Shown: positions 19,420 through 28,134 of the stretch, piece after piece
Layout of the letters: every line of letters begins with the position of its first letter
How positions within the stretch are numbered: the first letter of the stretch is position 1
DNA from: Ramlibacter sp.
GTDB lineage: Bacteria > Pseudomonadota > Gammaproteobacteria > Burkholderiales > Burkholderiaceae_C
Assembly: GCA_029237735.1 (NCBI GenBank)
Contig: JAQZBU010000004.1
Coordinates: 32,998-96,997, forward strand
Reading direction: 5' to 3'
Length of the DNA stretch: 64,000 nucleotides
Notes under the pieces: model-generated
Database searches by the model: none
Seen by the model: the letters and a program-made list of their open reading frames with translations, nothing else
Told to the model about the DNA's origin: nothing
Made by a program: the position numbers and the translations under genes

Positions 19420-20001
19420 TCAGGCCTTGAAGTCGACGTCCGCGGACGTGGTCACGCGGCAGAAGCGGGCGATGCTGCCCATCGAGTTGCGGTGCTCTTC
19501 TTCCGAATGGGCGCCGGTGCAGTCTTCCAGCACCACCATGTCGAAATCGCGGTCGTGGCCGTCGCGCACGGTCGCCTGCACCACCGCCTGCGTCGACACG
19601 CCCGAGCAGTAGATGCGCTCGATGCCGGCGGCGCGCAGCTGCGCCATCAATGTCGTCGAGTAGAACGGGCTGACGCGGTGCTTGGTGACCTGCACGTCGC
19701 CCGGGCGCTGCTCGAGGCTGGCGTGGATCTCGGTGCCGGAGGTGCCCAGCTTGAACAGGCCGGCCTTGGGCGCGCCGCCGAACACGGGCGAGTTCTTGGG
19801 GCACTCGTGGTAGTCGGCCGAGAAGCCCACGCGCACGAAGCCGACGGCGATGCCGGCGTCGCGTGCCTTCTTCAGAGCCACCGCGGTGTTTTCCAGCAGG
19901 CGGCGGCTGCGCACCTGCTCGCCGAGCGGCGACTTGCCGTTGGGGCCATCCGCGCTCACGAGGTCGTTCTGCATGTCGAGGATGAGGTAGATGGATTTCA
20001 T
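19420..20001 (-). CDS. Isochorismatase-fold cysteine-hydrolase-like protein without the usual cysteine
   Basis: 193 residues. The conserved triad aspartate is Asp9 (LILDMQND) and the catalytic-site lysine is Lys107 (VTKHRVSPF). Where nicotinamidase-like enzymes carry the nucleophilic cysteine (GxxTxxC), this protein reads GVSTQAVV with Val140; Cys132 lies eight residues earlier. It is therefore unlikely to be a normal amidase. True isochorismatases also lack that cysteine, but their other contacts are not obvious here. ATG at 20001 was chosen because the family domain begins at once; its ribosome site is weak. Confidence 0.75.
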   Translation of the reverse strand: MKSIYLILDMQNDLVSADGPNGKSPLGEQVRSRRLLENTAVALKKARDAGIAVGFVRVGFSADYHECPKNSPVFGGAPKAGLFKLGTSGTEIHASLEQRPGDVQVTKHRVSPFYSTTLMAQLRAAGIERIYCSGVSTQAVVQATVRDGHDRDFDMVVLEDCTGAHSEEEHRNSMGSIARFCRVTTSADVDFKA

Positions 20002-20044
20002 GGTGTTTCGCTGGGGAGTAAAAAAAGAAAATGAATGGGTGCCG

Positions 20045-21496
20045 TCAGGCGGCGCTGCGCTTGCGTGCGCCGGCGGCATGGCTGCCGGCGATGCGGCCGA
20101 ACACCAGGCCCTTGAGGACCGAAGTGGCGCCGGTGTAGTTGCCGTAGTAGGTGCCGACGATCTCGCCGGCGGCGTAGAGGCCGGGCATAGCATCGCCATC
20201 GCCGTTGACCACCCGCGCCTGGACGTCGATCTTCAGGCCGCCGAAGGTGAACACGTTCGACGAGATGATCGGGTAGGCATGGTAGGGGCCTTGCTCCAGC
20301 GGTGTGGCCCAGTTCGACTTGGGCGGCACCAGGCCGCGCGTGGCCACTCCGTCCAGTTCCAGCGGCTTCCACTCGCCGGGCTGGCAGGCCGCGTTGTACT
20401 CGCGCACCGTCTCTTCCAGCGTGGCGGCGGGCACGCCCATCTTGCCGGCCAGTTCGGCCAGCGTCTGCCCCGCTACCGGTGGCTTGTCGGTGCGGATGCC
20501 CAGCTTGTAGTTCGGGATGCGCTGGTGCCGCGCGTCGAGCACCACCCAGGCCGTGCCTTGCGGCTGCTCGTAGATGCGGCGGGTGACGCGCTCATAGTAG
20601 GCGTCCACGGTGCCGGGCGCCTCGTCGGTGAAGCGCCGGCCTTCCAGGTTGACCAGGATGCCGTAGGGGAAGATGAAGATCGACGGCTCGGCGATGCCCG
20701 AGCGCGGGTCGACCGGTTCGGCGTGGTAGCTGCCGAACTCGCCGGCGCCCGCGGCACCGGCGGCCAGCGCCATGGTGATGCCTTCGCCGCGGTTGTAGTA
20801 GGCGCCCTTGCACACCGGGCGCAGGTACACGGACCGCGGGCCCAGGTAGCGGGTCATCATCTCGGAGTTGCCTTCGAAGCCGCCGCAGGCCAGCACCACA
20901 TCGCCCAGCAGCAGCGACTGCACGCCCTGGCGGCGCACCTGCAGGCCGGCCACGCGGCCGTCCGCGTCCTGGTGCAGGCCCAGCGCCGTGGTTTCGTAGA
21001 AAAACTGCACGCCCAGTTGCTCGGCGCGGGCGGCCAGCGCCTCCACCAACGCCGCGCCGCCGCCCACCGGCAGCAGCCGCGGCTGCGACGCGGTGAGGAA
21101 CTGCGTGGGCAGGAAGTCGAAGCGTACGCCCAGGCCCTGCAGCCAGGCGATGGTGTCGCCAGCGCGATCGGCGAAACGCTCGATCAGGTTGGGGTCGGCG
21201 ATGCTCAGCGCGCGCGCCAGCGGCGACGCCTGCGAACTGGCGGCGTCTTCCACCAGCTCGGGGTCCACGCAGCCTGAGCCGTTCTCGGCCAGGTGGACCT
21301 CGAAATCGTCCGTCACCTCGGTGAGACTCTTCATCCGCAGGTAGGCCTCGGTGTAGCGGCTCTGGCCGCCCCGCTCTTCGCGCGTGGCACGCTCCAGCAC
21401 CACCACCCGGGCGCCACCTTGCGCGGCCGCCACCGCCGCAGACAGACCGGCGACACCGCAACCGGCCACGACCACATCGAATTCCTGATTTGCCAT
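20045..21496 (-). CDS. FAD-dependent tricarballylate dehydrogenase-like flavoprotein
   Basis: 483 residues from ATG at 21496 with an AGAGGA ribosome site. The FAD motif VVVAGCGVAGLSAAVAAAQ opens the protein. The family serine/arginine stretch ERGGQSRYTEAYLR, similar to that of TcuA, follows near residue 48. Near the C-terminus, GLYAAGEIVGTYYGNYTGA completes the FAD site. TcuA oxidises tricarballylate to cis-aconitate. With the MmgE/PrpD gene immediately upstream, a tricarboxylate-like or branched dicarboxylate substrate is plausible, but this is inference. It is one of three such flavoproteins within 11 kb. Confidence 0.83.
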   Translation of the reverse strand: MANQEFDVVVAGCGVAGLSAAVAAAQGGARVVVLERATREERGGQSRYTEAYLRMKSLTEVTDDFEVHLAENGSGCVDPELVEDAASSQASPLARALSIADPNLIERFADRAGDTIAWLQGLGVRFDFLPTQFLTASQPRLLPVGGGAALVEALAARAEQLGVQFFYETTALGLHQDADGRVAGLQVRRQGVQSLLLGDVVLACGGFEGNSEMMTRYLGPRSVYLRPVCKGAYYNRGEGITMALAAGAAGAGEFGSYHAEPVDPRSGIAEPSIFIFPYGILVNLEGRRFTDEAPGTVDAYYERVTRRIYEQPQGTAWVVLDARHQRIPNYKLGIRTDKPPVAGQTLAELAGKMGVPAATLEETVREYNAACQPGEWKPLELDGVATRGLVPPKSNWATPLEQGPYHAYPIISSNVFTFGGLKIDVQARVVNGDGDAMPGLYAAGEIVGTYYGNYTGATSVLKGLVFGRIAGSHAAGARKRSAA

Positions 21497-21611
21497 TTCG
21501 TTCGTCCTCTTGAAGACCCGCATCATGGCCGCCGCTCGAGGCGGCGGAAAGACACGGAAGCCGAATTGATTTTTCGTCTGGCGCGAAGCACGCGTCGCGC
21601 CGTGGCCCCGA

Positions 21612-22970
21612 TCAGTGCGCGCGGAACAGGAATCCGACGTCCGCTTGTGAATCCAGCGCGAGCAGCTTCGACCACAAACCCGCGGCCTGCTGCGCCGTCG
21701 CGCCGGCGTGCAGCAGGCAGTCGTCGAACTTGCCGGCAGCGGCCGCCGCGTCCAAGCGGTCTACCTGCACGTCCTGCGGGCTGAGCCAGCTGCGCCCGTC
21801 GGCGGCATCGACGAGGATGCGCGCCGGAGGGTGGCCCGGCCTGTCTGGCAGGTTCTCCACCACCTCGATCCGCTGCGCCAGCTCAAGCACGCGTGCATCC
21901 GCCAGCGCCGCCTCGTTCAAGCTCGCCAGGTCGACGCGGCCGTGCACCAGCGTGAACGCGATCATCCAGGGGATGCTGTATTTCGCATCCTGCAAGGTGG
22001 CCGGACGCTGGCGTTGTTCGAGCGGGCGGCACAGCTTGGCCGCCGAGGCATTGACGGCGGCCTCGATCCGCGCCGGCACCGCTTCGCCGATTTGCGGGCG
22101 CAGGGCCAGGGCGGCGGCCACGTAGGGATGCGAGAGGCGGCAACTCGGCCAGGGCTTGAGCTCGATCGCCGCCGACTCCCAGCCGACCGGGGCCAGCAGC
22201 AGCTCGCGCTGCTCCGCGCTCGCCGGCGCACCCAGGTACACGGGGAAGAGGCCCGCCGCGCCATCGAAGGCGCCTTCCGGGCCGCGGATGCCGGCGCGGG
22301 CCAGCAGCGCTGCCTGCACGCTGCCCATGGCCGCAAACGCCGGGTAGATCGCGCGCGCGGTGGCGCCGGTGCCGAAGCCCGCCTGCTTGCCGCCGGCCGC
22401 CTGCATGTAAGCCAGGCCGAAGGCGGACACCAAGGCGTCCTCATCGAGGTCCAGCACCAGGCCGGCGGCGAGCGCGCCGCCGAAGTAGCCGAACAGCTGC
22501 GTGAGGAACCAATCGGAGCCGGGGCCGCTGCCGGTCGGCGAGCACATCACGCCGAGCCGGCACATCAGCTCGTCACCGAGCAGCACCGCGTCCACCACGC
22601 GGGCGCCCGCGGCGCCGGCCAGCTGGGCCGCGGCCAGCGCGGCCGGCAGGCTCACGGAGGTGGGATGCAGGCGTGCCCCATCGTGGATGTTGTCGAAATC
22701 GAGCACGTGGACCAACGCGGAGTTGGCGAACGCCGCCGCCGCCGGCGCTTCGCGGCGCGCATGTCCGAATACGCCGCAGTCACCGCCCGCCGACCCCGCG
22801 GCCAGTGCCGCGAGCACCTGGGATGCGGTGTCGCCGGCGCGCGCGGCGGCCAGCGCGATGCCGACCGAATCGGCGATGCGCAGGCAGGTGGCGGCGCGTT
22901 GCTCTTGCGGCAAGCCGCTGCGGCGCTCAAACGCCGAGCGGGCCAGGGCCCGCGCCAGCGAGATGCTCAT
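21612..22970 (-). CDS. MmgE/PrpD family dehydratase-like protein
   Basis: 452 residues from ATG at 22970, which overlaps the stop of the TctC gene (ATGA). Family features include the alanine-rich helical core (GDCGVFGHARREAPAAAAFA), HVLDFDNIHDGARLHPTSV and KPWPSCRLSHPYVAAALAL, placed as in 2-methylcitrate dehydratase PrpD and IDS epimerase-type proteins. PrpD removes water from 2-methylcitrate; other members dehydrate or isomerise related acids. Together with TcuA-like flavoproteins and TctC receptors it suggests catabolism of a citrate-like or itaconate-like acid. The exact reaction is unknown. Confidence 0.82.
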   Translation of the reverse strand: MSISLARALARSAFERRSGLPQEQRAATCLRIADSVGIALAAARAGDTASQVLAALAAGSAGGDCGVFGHARREAPAAAAFANSALVHVLDFDNIHDGARLHPTSVSLPAALAAAQLAGAAGARVVDAVLLGDELMCRLGVMCSPTGSGPGSDWFLTQLFGYFGGALAAGLVLDLDEDALVSAFGLAYMQAAGGKQAGFGTGATARAIYPAFAAMGSVQAALLARAGIRGPEGAFDGAAGLFPVYLGAPASAEQRELLLAPVGWESAAIELKPWPSCRLSHPYVAAALALRPQIGEAVPARIEAAVNASAAKLCRPLEQRQRPATLQDAKYSIPWMIAFTLVHGRVDLASLNEAALADARVLELAQRIEVVENLPDRPGHPPARILVDAADGRSWLSPQDVQVDRLDAAAAAGKFDDCLLHAGATAQQAAGLWSKLLALDSQADVGFLFRAH

Positions 22971-23932
22971 TCGATCGTGATGCGCGACTGGCGCACGACC
23001 TTGCCCCACTTCGCCACTTCGCCGCGGAAGAAGGCGTCGAACTGCTCGGGGCTGCCGCTGGCTGGCTCGGCGCCGAGCTGCAGCAGCTTCTCGCTGACGG
23101 CAGCATCCTTCACCGCCTCGGCCACTTCGCGGTTCAGCCGCAGGACGATCTCGCGCGGCGTGCCGGCGGGCGCGAACAGGCCGAACCAGGCCGTGGCGTC
23201 GAAGCCCGGCACGCCGCTTTCGGCCAGCGTCGGGATGTCCGGCGCGACCTTGGAGCGCTGCTTGGTGCTGACGGCCAGCGCGCGTAGCTTGCCGGCCTTG
23301 ACCAGCGGCAGCGTCGTGATGATGTTGTCGAAGGTCACCGGCACCTGGTTGCCCAGCACATCGTTCATCGCCGGCGCCGCGCCCCGGTAGGGAATGTGGG
23401 TCAGCTTGATGTCGGCCGTGCTGGCCAGCAGCTCCGTGAACAGGTGGGAGCCGGAGCCGTTGCCGGCCGTGGCGTAGTTGATCTGGCCCTTGCCGGCGCG
23501 GGCCGCGTCCAGCAGCGCCTTCGCCGTCGGATAGGGAGCAGCAGGGTTCGCCACCAGCAGGAACGGCGTGGACGAGATCATGGAAATCGGCGCCAGGTCC
23601 TTGACCGGGTCGTACGTCATCTTCGGGTACAGGCTGGGGTTCACCGACAGCGAGATCGTCCCCAGCAGCAGCGTGTAGCCATCGGGCGCGGCCTTGCTCA
23701 CGGCGTCGGCGCCGACGTTGCCGGCGGCGCCGGGGCGGTTGTCGATGACCACAGGCTGGCCCAGGCGCTCGGCCATCTTCTGGCCGACCAGCCGCGCGGC
23801 GACGTCGGAGGCGCCGCCTGCCGGATAGCCGACGATGATCTTGATCGGCTGCGAGGGCCAGGCTTGCGCGCCGGCGGCGCCGGCGGTGAGCGTGAAGGCG
23901 GCCGCGATGGCGGCGAAACGGAATGCTTGCAT
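22967..23932 (-). CDS. TctC/Bug-family solute receptor
   Basis: 321 residues. The signal peptide (about 1-23, ending GAQA) is followed by WPSQPIKIIVGYPAGGASDV, the canonical Bug opening, then DNRPGAAGNVGADAVSKAAP and GYTLLLGT. The C-terminal half carries LTHIPYRGAAPAMNDVLG, which normally closes over the ligand carboxylate. It is translationally coupled to the MmgE/PrpD gene, so the receptor and enzyme probably share a substrate. No TctA/B membrane subunits lie nearby. Confidence 0.9.
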   Translation of the reverse strand: MQAFRFAAIAAAFTLTAGAAGAQAWPSQPIKIIVGYPAGGASDVAARLVGQKMAERLGQPVVIDNRPGAAGNVGADAVSKAAPDGYTLLLGTISLSVNPSLYPKMTYDPVKDLAPISMISSTPFLLVANPAAPYPTAKALLDAARAGKGQINYATAGNGSGSHLFTELLASTADIKLTHIPYRGAAPAMNDVLGNQVPVTFDNIITTLPLVKAGKLRALAVSTKQRSKVAPDIPTLAESGVPGFDATAWFGLFAPAGTPREIVLRLNREVAEAVKDAAVSEKLLQLGAEPASGSPEQFDAFFRGEVAKWGKVVRQSRITIE

Positions 23933-23942
23933 GGGATGGCGA

Positions 23943-24938
23943 TCAGTCGGCGACGATGTTCTTTTCCTTGACGAGCTTGCCCCAACGCTGGAACTCCTCG
24001 CCTACGAACTTCTGGAAGGCATCCGGCGACGCCATGGTCGACGGCACCACGGCCACCTTCAGCAGCTGCGCCCGGACATCCTCGCGCGCCACCACCTTCA
24101 CCAGCGCAGCATTGATCTTGTCGACAATAGGCTTGGGCGTCTTGGCCGGAGCGAACACGCCCACCCAGTTGGACACGTTGAAGCCGGGCAGCTCTTCCTG
24201 CGCGGTCGGGGTGTTGGGCAGGAACTCGACGCGCTTCTCGCTGGTGACTGCCAAGGCCTTCAGGCGGCCGTCCTGGATCAGCGGATAAAGTGGCGGCACG
24301 TCCATGACGATGCCGTTGACGTGGCCGGCCACCGTGTCCGTCACCGCCGGGCCCGCGCCCTTATACGGCACGTGCACAATGTTGCCCTTGGACGCTTGGA
24401 TGAGCAGCTCGATGGTCAGGTGCGGCAGGCCGCCGGTGCCCGAGGACGACAGCGATACCTGGCGGGTGCGCGACAGCGCCAGCAGCTCCTTGAGGGTGCT
24501 CACCCCCAGCGACGGCGACACCGCGATGGCTTCCGGCGTCAGGCCCACGGTGTTGATCGGCGTGAAGTCGGTCAGCGTGTTGAACGGGATCTTGGCGATG
24601 GTGTGCGGGGTGATGACCACCGGGCTGGCGCTGGCGGCCAGCAGGGTGTAGCCGTCCGGCGCCGCCTTGGCCACGGAGTCGGCCCCGATCACGCCGCTGA
24701 CGCCGGCGCGGTTTTCCACCACCACGGTGGTGCCCAGCGCTTCGCCCAGGCGCGGCGCGATCAGCCGCGCCACGATGTCGTTGGAGCCGCCCGGCGGGTA
24801 GCCGACGATGAGCTTGATCGGCCGGGTGGGAAAGTCCTGGGCGGCGGCGAAACCGGGCGCCAGCAGCGCGGCAAGGCCGGCGAGGACAATGAAACGGCGG
24901 GCCAGGGCGCGGCCGCTGCGCAGGAGGGATTTGTGCAT
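23943..24938 (-). CDS. TctC/Bug-family solute receptor (first gene of cluster)
   Basis: 331 residues with a longer signal region (hydrophobic about 16-33, ending AAAQ), then FPTRPIKLIVGYPPGGSNDI and ENRAGVSGVIGADSVAKAAP. It is the first gene of the minus-strand run to 17198 and lies 10 bases before a second TctC gene. Two adjacent TctC genes in one operon may give different specificities. The divergent racemase-like gene begins at 25067, so the 128-base interval probably holds promoters for both directions. Confidence 0.9.
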   Translation of the reverse strand: MHKSLLRSGRALARRFIVLAGLAALLAPGFAAAQDFPTRPIKLIVGYPPGGSNDIVARLIAPRLGEALGTTVVVENRAGVSGVIGADSVAKAAPDGYTLLAASASPVVITPHTIAKIPFNTLTDFTPINTVGLTPEAIAVSPSLGVSTLKELLALSRTRQVSLSSSGTGGLPHLTIELLIQASKGNIVHVPYKGAGPAVTDTVAGHVNGIVMDVPPLYPLIQDGRLKALAVTSEKRVEFLPNTPTAQEELPGFNVSNWVGVFAPAKTPKPIVDKINAALVKVVAREDVRAQLLKVAVVPSTMASPDAFQKFVGEEFQRWGKLVKEKNIVAD

Positions 24939-24996
24939 GGCCCGAGTCTAGGAAGCTCCCGGCCCGGGCGCCATCCGTGCCGGCCCGAACTGTGTT

Positions 24997-25011
24997 TTCA
25001 CAAATCGTGAA
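24997..25011. promoter_or_regulatory. Inverted repeat in divergent promoter region
   Basis: TTCAC-N5-GTGAA lies in an otherwise GC-rich interval between the divergent TctC (start 24938) and racemase-like (start 25067) genes. It has the size of an operator half-site pair. No regulator gene is adjacent, so the binding protein cannot be named. Confidence 0.4.
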
Positions 25012-25066
25012 CCTGCGCTCGCTACGATGGGCCTTTCCCACCACGCCACCCCGGAGGGCCTGCATC

Positions 25067-25894
25067 GTGCGAATCTGGCACCAGAGCTTCACCGACCTCG
25101 ACGTCTTTTCCCAGTACCGCGACACCTTGCGCGACCATGGCCGCCAGGTGATGGGCGCCGACGCCGAGGTGGTGGTCCACGGCCTGCGGCCGGGCACCTA
25201 TCCGGCCGGCATCGCGCCGATGGAGGTCAACAGCATTGCCGGGCTGCGCATGCTCAACGAGCAGCAGGTGCTGGAAGCGGCGGTGGCGGCGCAGGACGCC
25301 GGTTACGACGCGATGGCGATCGGCTGCTTCTTCGACCCCGCGCTGCACCAGGCCCGCTCGCTGGTCGACATACCGGTCGTCAGCCTGACCGAGTCGTGCA
25401 TGCTCACCGCCTGCTCGCTCGGCCGCAAGTTCGCGGTCATTTCCATCACCGATTTCCAAAAGATGCTGACCGAGGAACTCGCCGCGGCTTACGGTCTGGC
25501 CGGGCGCATGGCGGGCGTGGTCGCGATGTCACCGGCCGTGAGCCTGTTCGACCTCGAGCGCGCCGATGCGGTGGACTCGATCCGCGAGCGCTTCATCGCC
25601 TCCTGCCAGGAGGCGCTGCGCCTGGGCGCCGAGGTGATCATCCCCGGCGACGGCGTGCTCAACGAGTTCCTGGTGCGCAACCGGCTGCTGCAAGTGGAAG
25701 GCGCGGTGGTGCTGGATGCGCTGGGCGTGCTGTTCCAGCATGCCGCCTTCCTGGTTCGCGGCCGCGCCGCCGGCGTGCTCGACGTGAGCCGGCGGCTGCT
25801 GTACGCCAAGCCGACGGCCCCGATGCTGGCCCACGCGCGCGCGTTCGGCGGCGCGCTGCGGCGCAGCGAGTCGGACTTTTCGCCGACGCGCTAA
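25067..25894 (+). CDS. Asp/Glu racemase-fold protein, first cysteine retained
   Basis: 275 residues from GTG at 25067, chosen for the GGAGGG ribosome site at 25053-25058 and because its first residues match the paralogue (RIWHQSF). An ATG at 24977 would add 30 unrelated residues. Cys87 lies in AIGCFFDPAL, as in hydantoin racemases, but the second cysteine position is Asp195 (EVIIPGDGVL). It is similar along its length to the protein at 18598-19404. Its TAA stop ends one base before the IS30-like relic. Function is probably isomerase- or lyase-like on a small acid; unproven. Confidence 0.75.
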   Translation: MRIWHQSFTDLDVFSQYRDTLRDHGRQVMGADAEVVVHGLRPGTYPAGIAPMEVNSIAGLRMLNEQQVLEAAVAAQDAGYDAMAIGCFFDPALHQARSLVDIPVVSLTESCMLTACSLGRKFAVISITDFQKMLTEELAAAYGLAGRMAGVVAMSPAVSLFDLERADAVDSIRERFIASCQEALRLGAEVIIPGDGVLNEFLVRNRLLQVEGAVVLDALGVLFQHAAFLVRGRAAGVLDVSRRLLYAKPTAPMLAHARAFGGALRRSESDFSPTR

Positions 25895-25954
25895 GGTGCT
25901 ATCCCGTAAGTAGCTGTGCCATTGCGAAGCGAGCAATCGCAGTGGGCTGGCGGC

Positions 25955-26561
25955 GGGCCGTGGACGTCGGGTGGCCGACTCCGTTCGTGTCCCCCGTCGA
26001 CGCAACGGTCTTGAATAATACTTCGGCCGGCGTTTTGAAGCTCAGCGTCTCGTGAGGTCGGCCGTTCAATTCAGCGGCCACTTGGTCGAGCTGTTCCTGG
26101 GTGATATGGGAATCGACTTGCCTTTGGGGAAGTACTGCCGCAGCAATCCCGTTCGTGCAGCGATAGCGCCTTTGCCGCCCGCTTCGGCAGGCGGGAGCAA
26201 AGCCTCCGGCCGCTATCAGCCAACCATGAATGGTGCTGTGCGCACGACCCATCGCCTGGCCAATGCCGATTCGCCAGCCCTCCATCGTCTCCAAAACTCC
26301 CCCTGCTCCGACTGGCTTGGGTGCCGTCGCTGTCCTGAATTCGTCATGCACACACCTTTTGATCCGCCGCTCCTTGATGTCGCTGCGTAGAGCACCTCGC
26401 CGCCCTGATCCGTCCACCGTTGTGGCTGTTCGAAAACGTCGAGCGAAAGAATGTCGCCTAAGGGCCGTGGATGGTGGGTGGCCGACGCAGTGAGGTCCAG
26501 GAGGAGCCGCCTCCCGCGGCGGGGGACACGAACGGAGTCGGCCACCCGCCGTCCACGGCCC
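25955..26561. repeat. 42-base inverted repeat pair inside the IS30 relic
   Basis: Copies at 25955-25996 and, inverted, 26520-26561 differ at one base. Each contains GGTGGCCGACTCCGTTCGTG. A partial direct copy of the first 25 bases occurs at 26462-26486 with about three changes. The repeats flank the transposase remnants and are not the terminal repeats. Confidence 0.75.
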
Positions 26562-26599
26562 GTCGCCCACTCATTGCGCCTGCTCGTTTTTTTCGACAT
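25980..26599 (-). pseudogene. IS30-family transposase remnant
   Basis: A start MSKKTSRRNEW at 26599 resembles IS30 transposase N-termini. Further along, EFWRRWRAGES and then, after a frameshift, GQAMGRAHSTIHGWLIAAGG give the helix-turn-helix region. The sequence jumps directly to the C-terminal block GLLRQYFPKGKSIP. After a second frameshift it reads EQLDQVAAELNGRPHETL and FKTPAEVL. About 200-250 central residues, including the DDE catalytic core, are absent. It is clearly non-functional. Confidence 0.75.
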
Positions 26600-26640
26600 C
26601 GCACAGTTACTTACGGGACAGCACCCTAGCCAGGGCGTCC

Positions 26641-28134
26641 TCAGCCGCGCGCCGCCTTCGCTGCTTCGCGCCCGCCGATCCGCCCGAACACCGAGCCCGA
26701 CATCAGGCCGGCGCCGCCGGGGTACTTGGTGTAGTACAGACCGCCCACCAGTTCGCCGGCCGCGTACAGACCGGGAATGGGTTCGCCTTCGACGCTCTGC
26801 ACCCGGGCTTCCGTATCGACGGCCAGGCCACCGAAGGTGCAGGTGATGCCGGTCGTGACCTCGTAGGCAACGAAAGGCCCTTGCTCCAACGGCACCGACC
26901 AGTTGCTCTTGTCGATCGCCAGCCCGCGCGTGCGCCGGCCGTCCTTGGTCCCGGGGTGAAACGGCCGGTCGCGCTCGATCGCCGCGTTGTACTCGGCGAT
27001 GGTACGCAACAGCCGCGGCCGGTCGACGCCCTCGAGCTTGGCCACCAGTTCCTCGATCGTGTTGGCCTCGATCCGGGTGGCGTGCTTGACGCGGTACTCC
27101 TGCGGCAGCAGCCCGTGGGTCTGGGCGTCGAAGATCTGCCAGCCCATGCCGCCCGGCTGCCGCAGCAACTCGGCGCCCATGCGCGAATAGGTGTAGTTGC
27201 GGAAATCCTCGCCCTCGTCGATGAAGCGCTCGCCGCGCGTGTTCACGACGATGCCGAGGGTGAAGTAGTTCTTCTGCTGGTCGATCAGCGCGAGGTCGCC
27301 GAACTCCGGCGCGTTGGCGTCGTAGAACACGCCGTGGCAGCCGGACCAGTGCCCGCCGGCGCGGGCGCCATGCTGCATGGCGATGCGGATGGCGTCGCCG
27401 GTGTTGTAGCGCGAGCCCCGCACCTTGGCCAGGTCCCAGCCGTTGCCCAGGTAAGCGGCGCGCCAGGCGGCGTTGGCGTGGAAACCGCCGGCGCCCAGCA
27501 GCACCGCGCCGGCGCGTACCTCATGGCGGCGGCCGCGGTTCATCGCCACCGCGCCGGTCACCCGGCCGTCTTCCAGCAACAGGTCATCCAGCCGCGTGTC
27601 GTAGGCGATCCGAACGCCGAGCTTCTCCGCCCGCGTGAACAGCGACTGCACCAGGCCCAGGCCCCCGCCGGAAGCCTCGATCGTGAGCCCGCCCCAGAAG
27701 ACGTTGCGCCCGTCGATGCGGTAAGTCTGGCGCCCGTAGCTGGGCAGGAAACGCACGCCGTGCGATTGCATCCACAGTAGCGTGTCCAGGCTGTCGTCGA
27801 CCACCGCCTCCACCAGCGGCATGCTGGCCTTGAAGCCGCTCAGCGCCATCAGCTCGTCAAAGAACTGCTCGCGCGTGTAGGTGCCGAAATCCGTGCTGGC
27901 GGCGTCCTCGGGGGACAGATCGGGCACGATGCGCCGGATGTCGTCCAGGCCGTCGTAGGCCACCCGGAAAGCGCCGCCCGAGAAAGCGGAGTTGCCGCCG
28001 CGGTGCTCCTCCGGCGCGCGCTCCAGCACCAGCACGCTGGCGCCCGCTTCGGCGGCGGAGATGGCGGCGCACAGGGCGGCGTTGCCGGCACCCACCACGA
28101 TGACGTCGGCGGGTGCGAAGACCGCAGTGCTCAC
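26641..28134 (-). CDS. FAD-dependent tricarballylate dehydrogenase-like flavoprotein
   Basis: 497 residues from GTG at 28134, which overlaps the stop of the upstream TctC gene (GTGA). Dinucleotide motif DVIVVGAGNAALCAAISAAE, then RGGNSAFSGGAFRVAY, the TcuA-type FAD/substrate loop, and a C-terminal GLYAAGELVGGLYYTKYPGG. The length fits TcuA (about 470-500). The TctC-flavoprotein pair suggests uptake and oxidation of one acid. It stops 15 bases before the IS30 relic. Third member of this family in the region; its closest neighbour in motif terms is the protein at 20045. Confidence 0.84.
   Translation of the reverse strand: MSTAVFAPADVIVVGAGNAALCAAISAAEAGASVLVLERAPEEHRGGNSAFSGGAFRVAYDGLDDIRRIVPDLSPEDAASTDFGTYTREQFFDELMALSGFKASMPLVEAVVDDSLDTLLWMQSHGVRFLPSYGRQTYRIDGRNVFWGGLTIEASGGGLGLVQSLFTRAEKLGVRIAYDTRLDDLLLEDGRVTGAVAMNRGRRHEVRAGAVLLGAGGFHANAAWRAAYLGNGWDLAKVRGSRYNTGDAIRIAMQHGARAGGHWSGCHGVFYDANAPEFGDLALIDQQKNYFTLGIVVNTRGERFIDEGEDFRNYTYSRMGAELLRQPGGMGWQIFDAQTHGLLPQEYRVKHATRIEANTIEELVAKLEGVDRPRLLRTIAEYNAAIERDRPFHPGTKDGRRTRGLAIDKSNWSVPLEQGPFVAYEVTTGITCTFGGLAVDTEARVQSVEGEPIPGLYAAGELVGGLYYTKYPGGAGLMSGSVFGRIGGREAAKAARG

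Larger units (their letters stand above)
25895..26625. mobile_element. IS30-family relic with 25-bp terminal inverted repeats
   Basis: Left end 25895-25919 and right end 26601-26625 are inverted repeats with two mismatches over 25 bases (they start GGTGCT and end CTGTGC). CTA occurs at both borders (left one base outside the repeat, right directly after it) and may be a 3-bp target duplication. The element contains transposase fragments on the minus strand but no DDE domain, so it cannot move on its own. Inside lies a 42-base inverted repeat (25955-25996 and 26520-26561, 41 of 42 matching), plus a third degenerate copy of its first 25 bases at 26462-26486. It lies between the racemase-like gene and the next flavoprotein. 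Confidence 0.8.

Noticed and set aside
25899..26570. 223-codon open frame on the minus strand inside the IS30 relic, as a possible intact gene
   Set aside because: Only parts of it match IS30 transposase, with frameshifts at both joins, and the rest reads through the inverted repeats. It is a chance frame in a relic.
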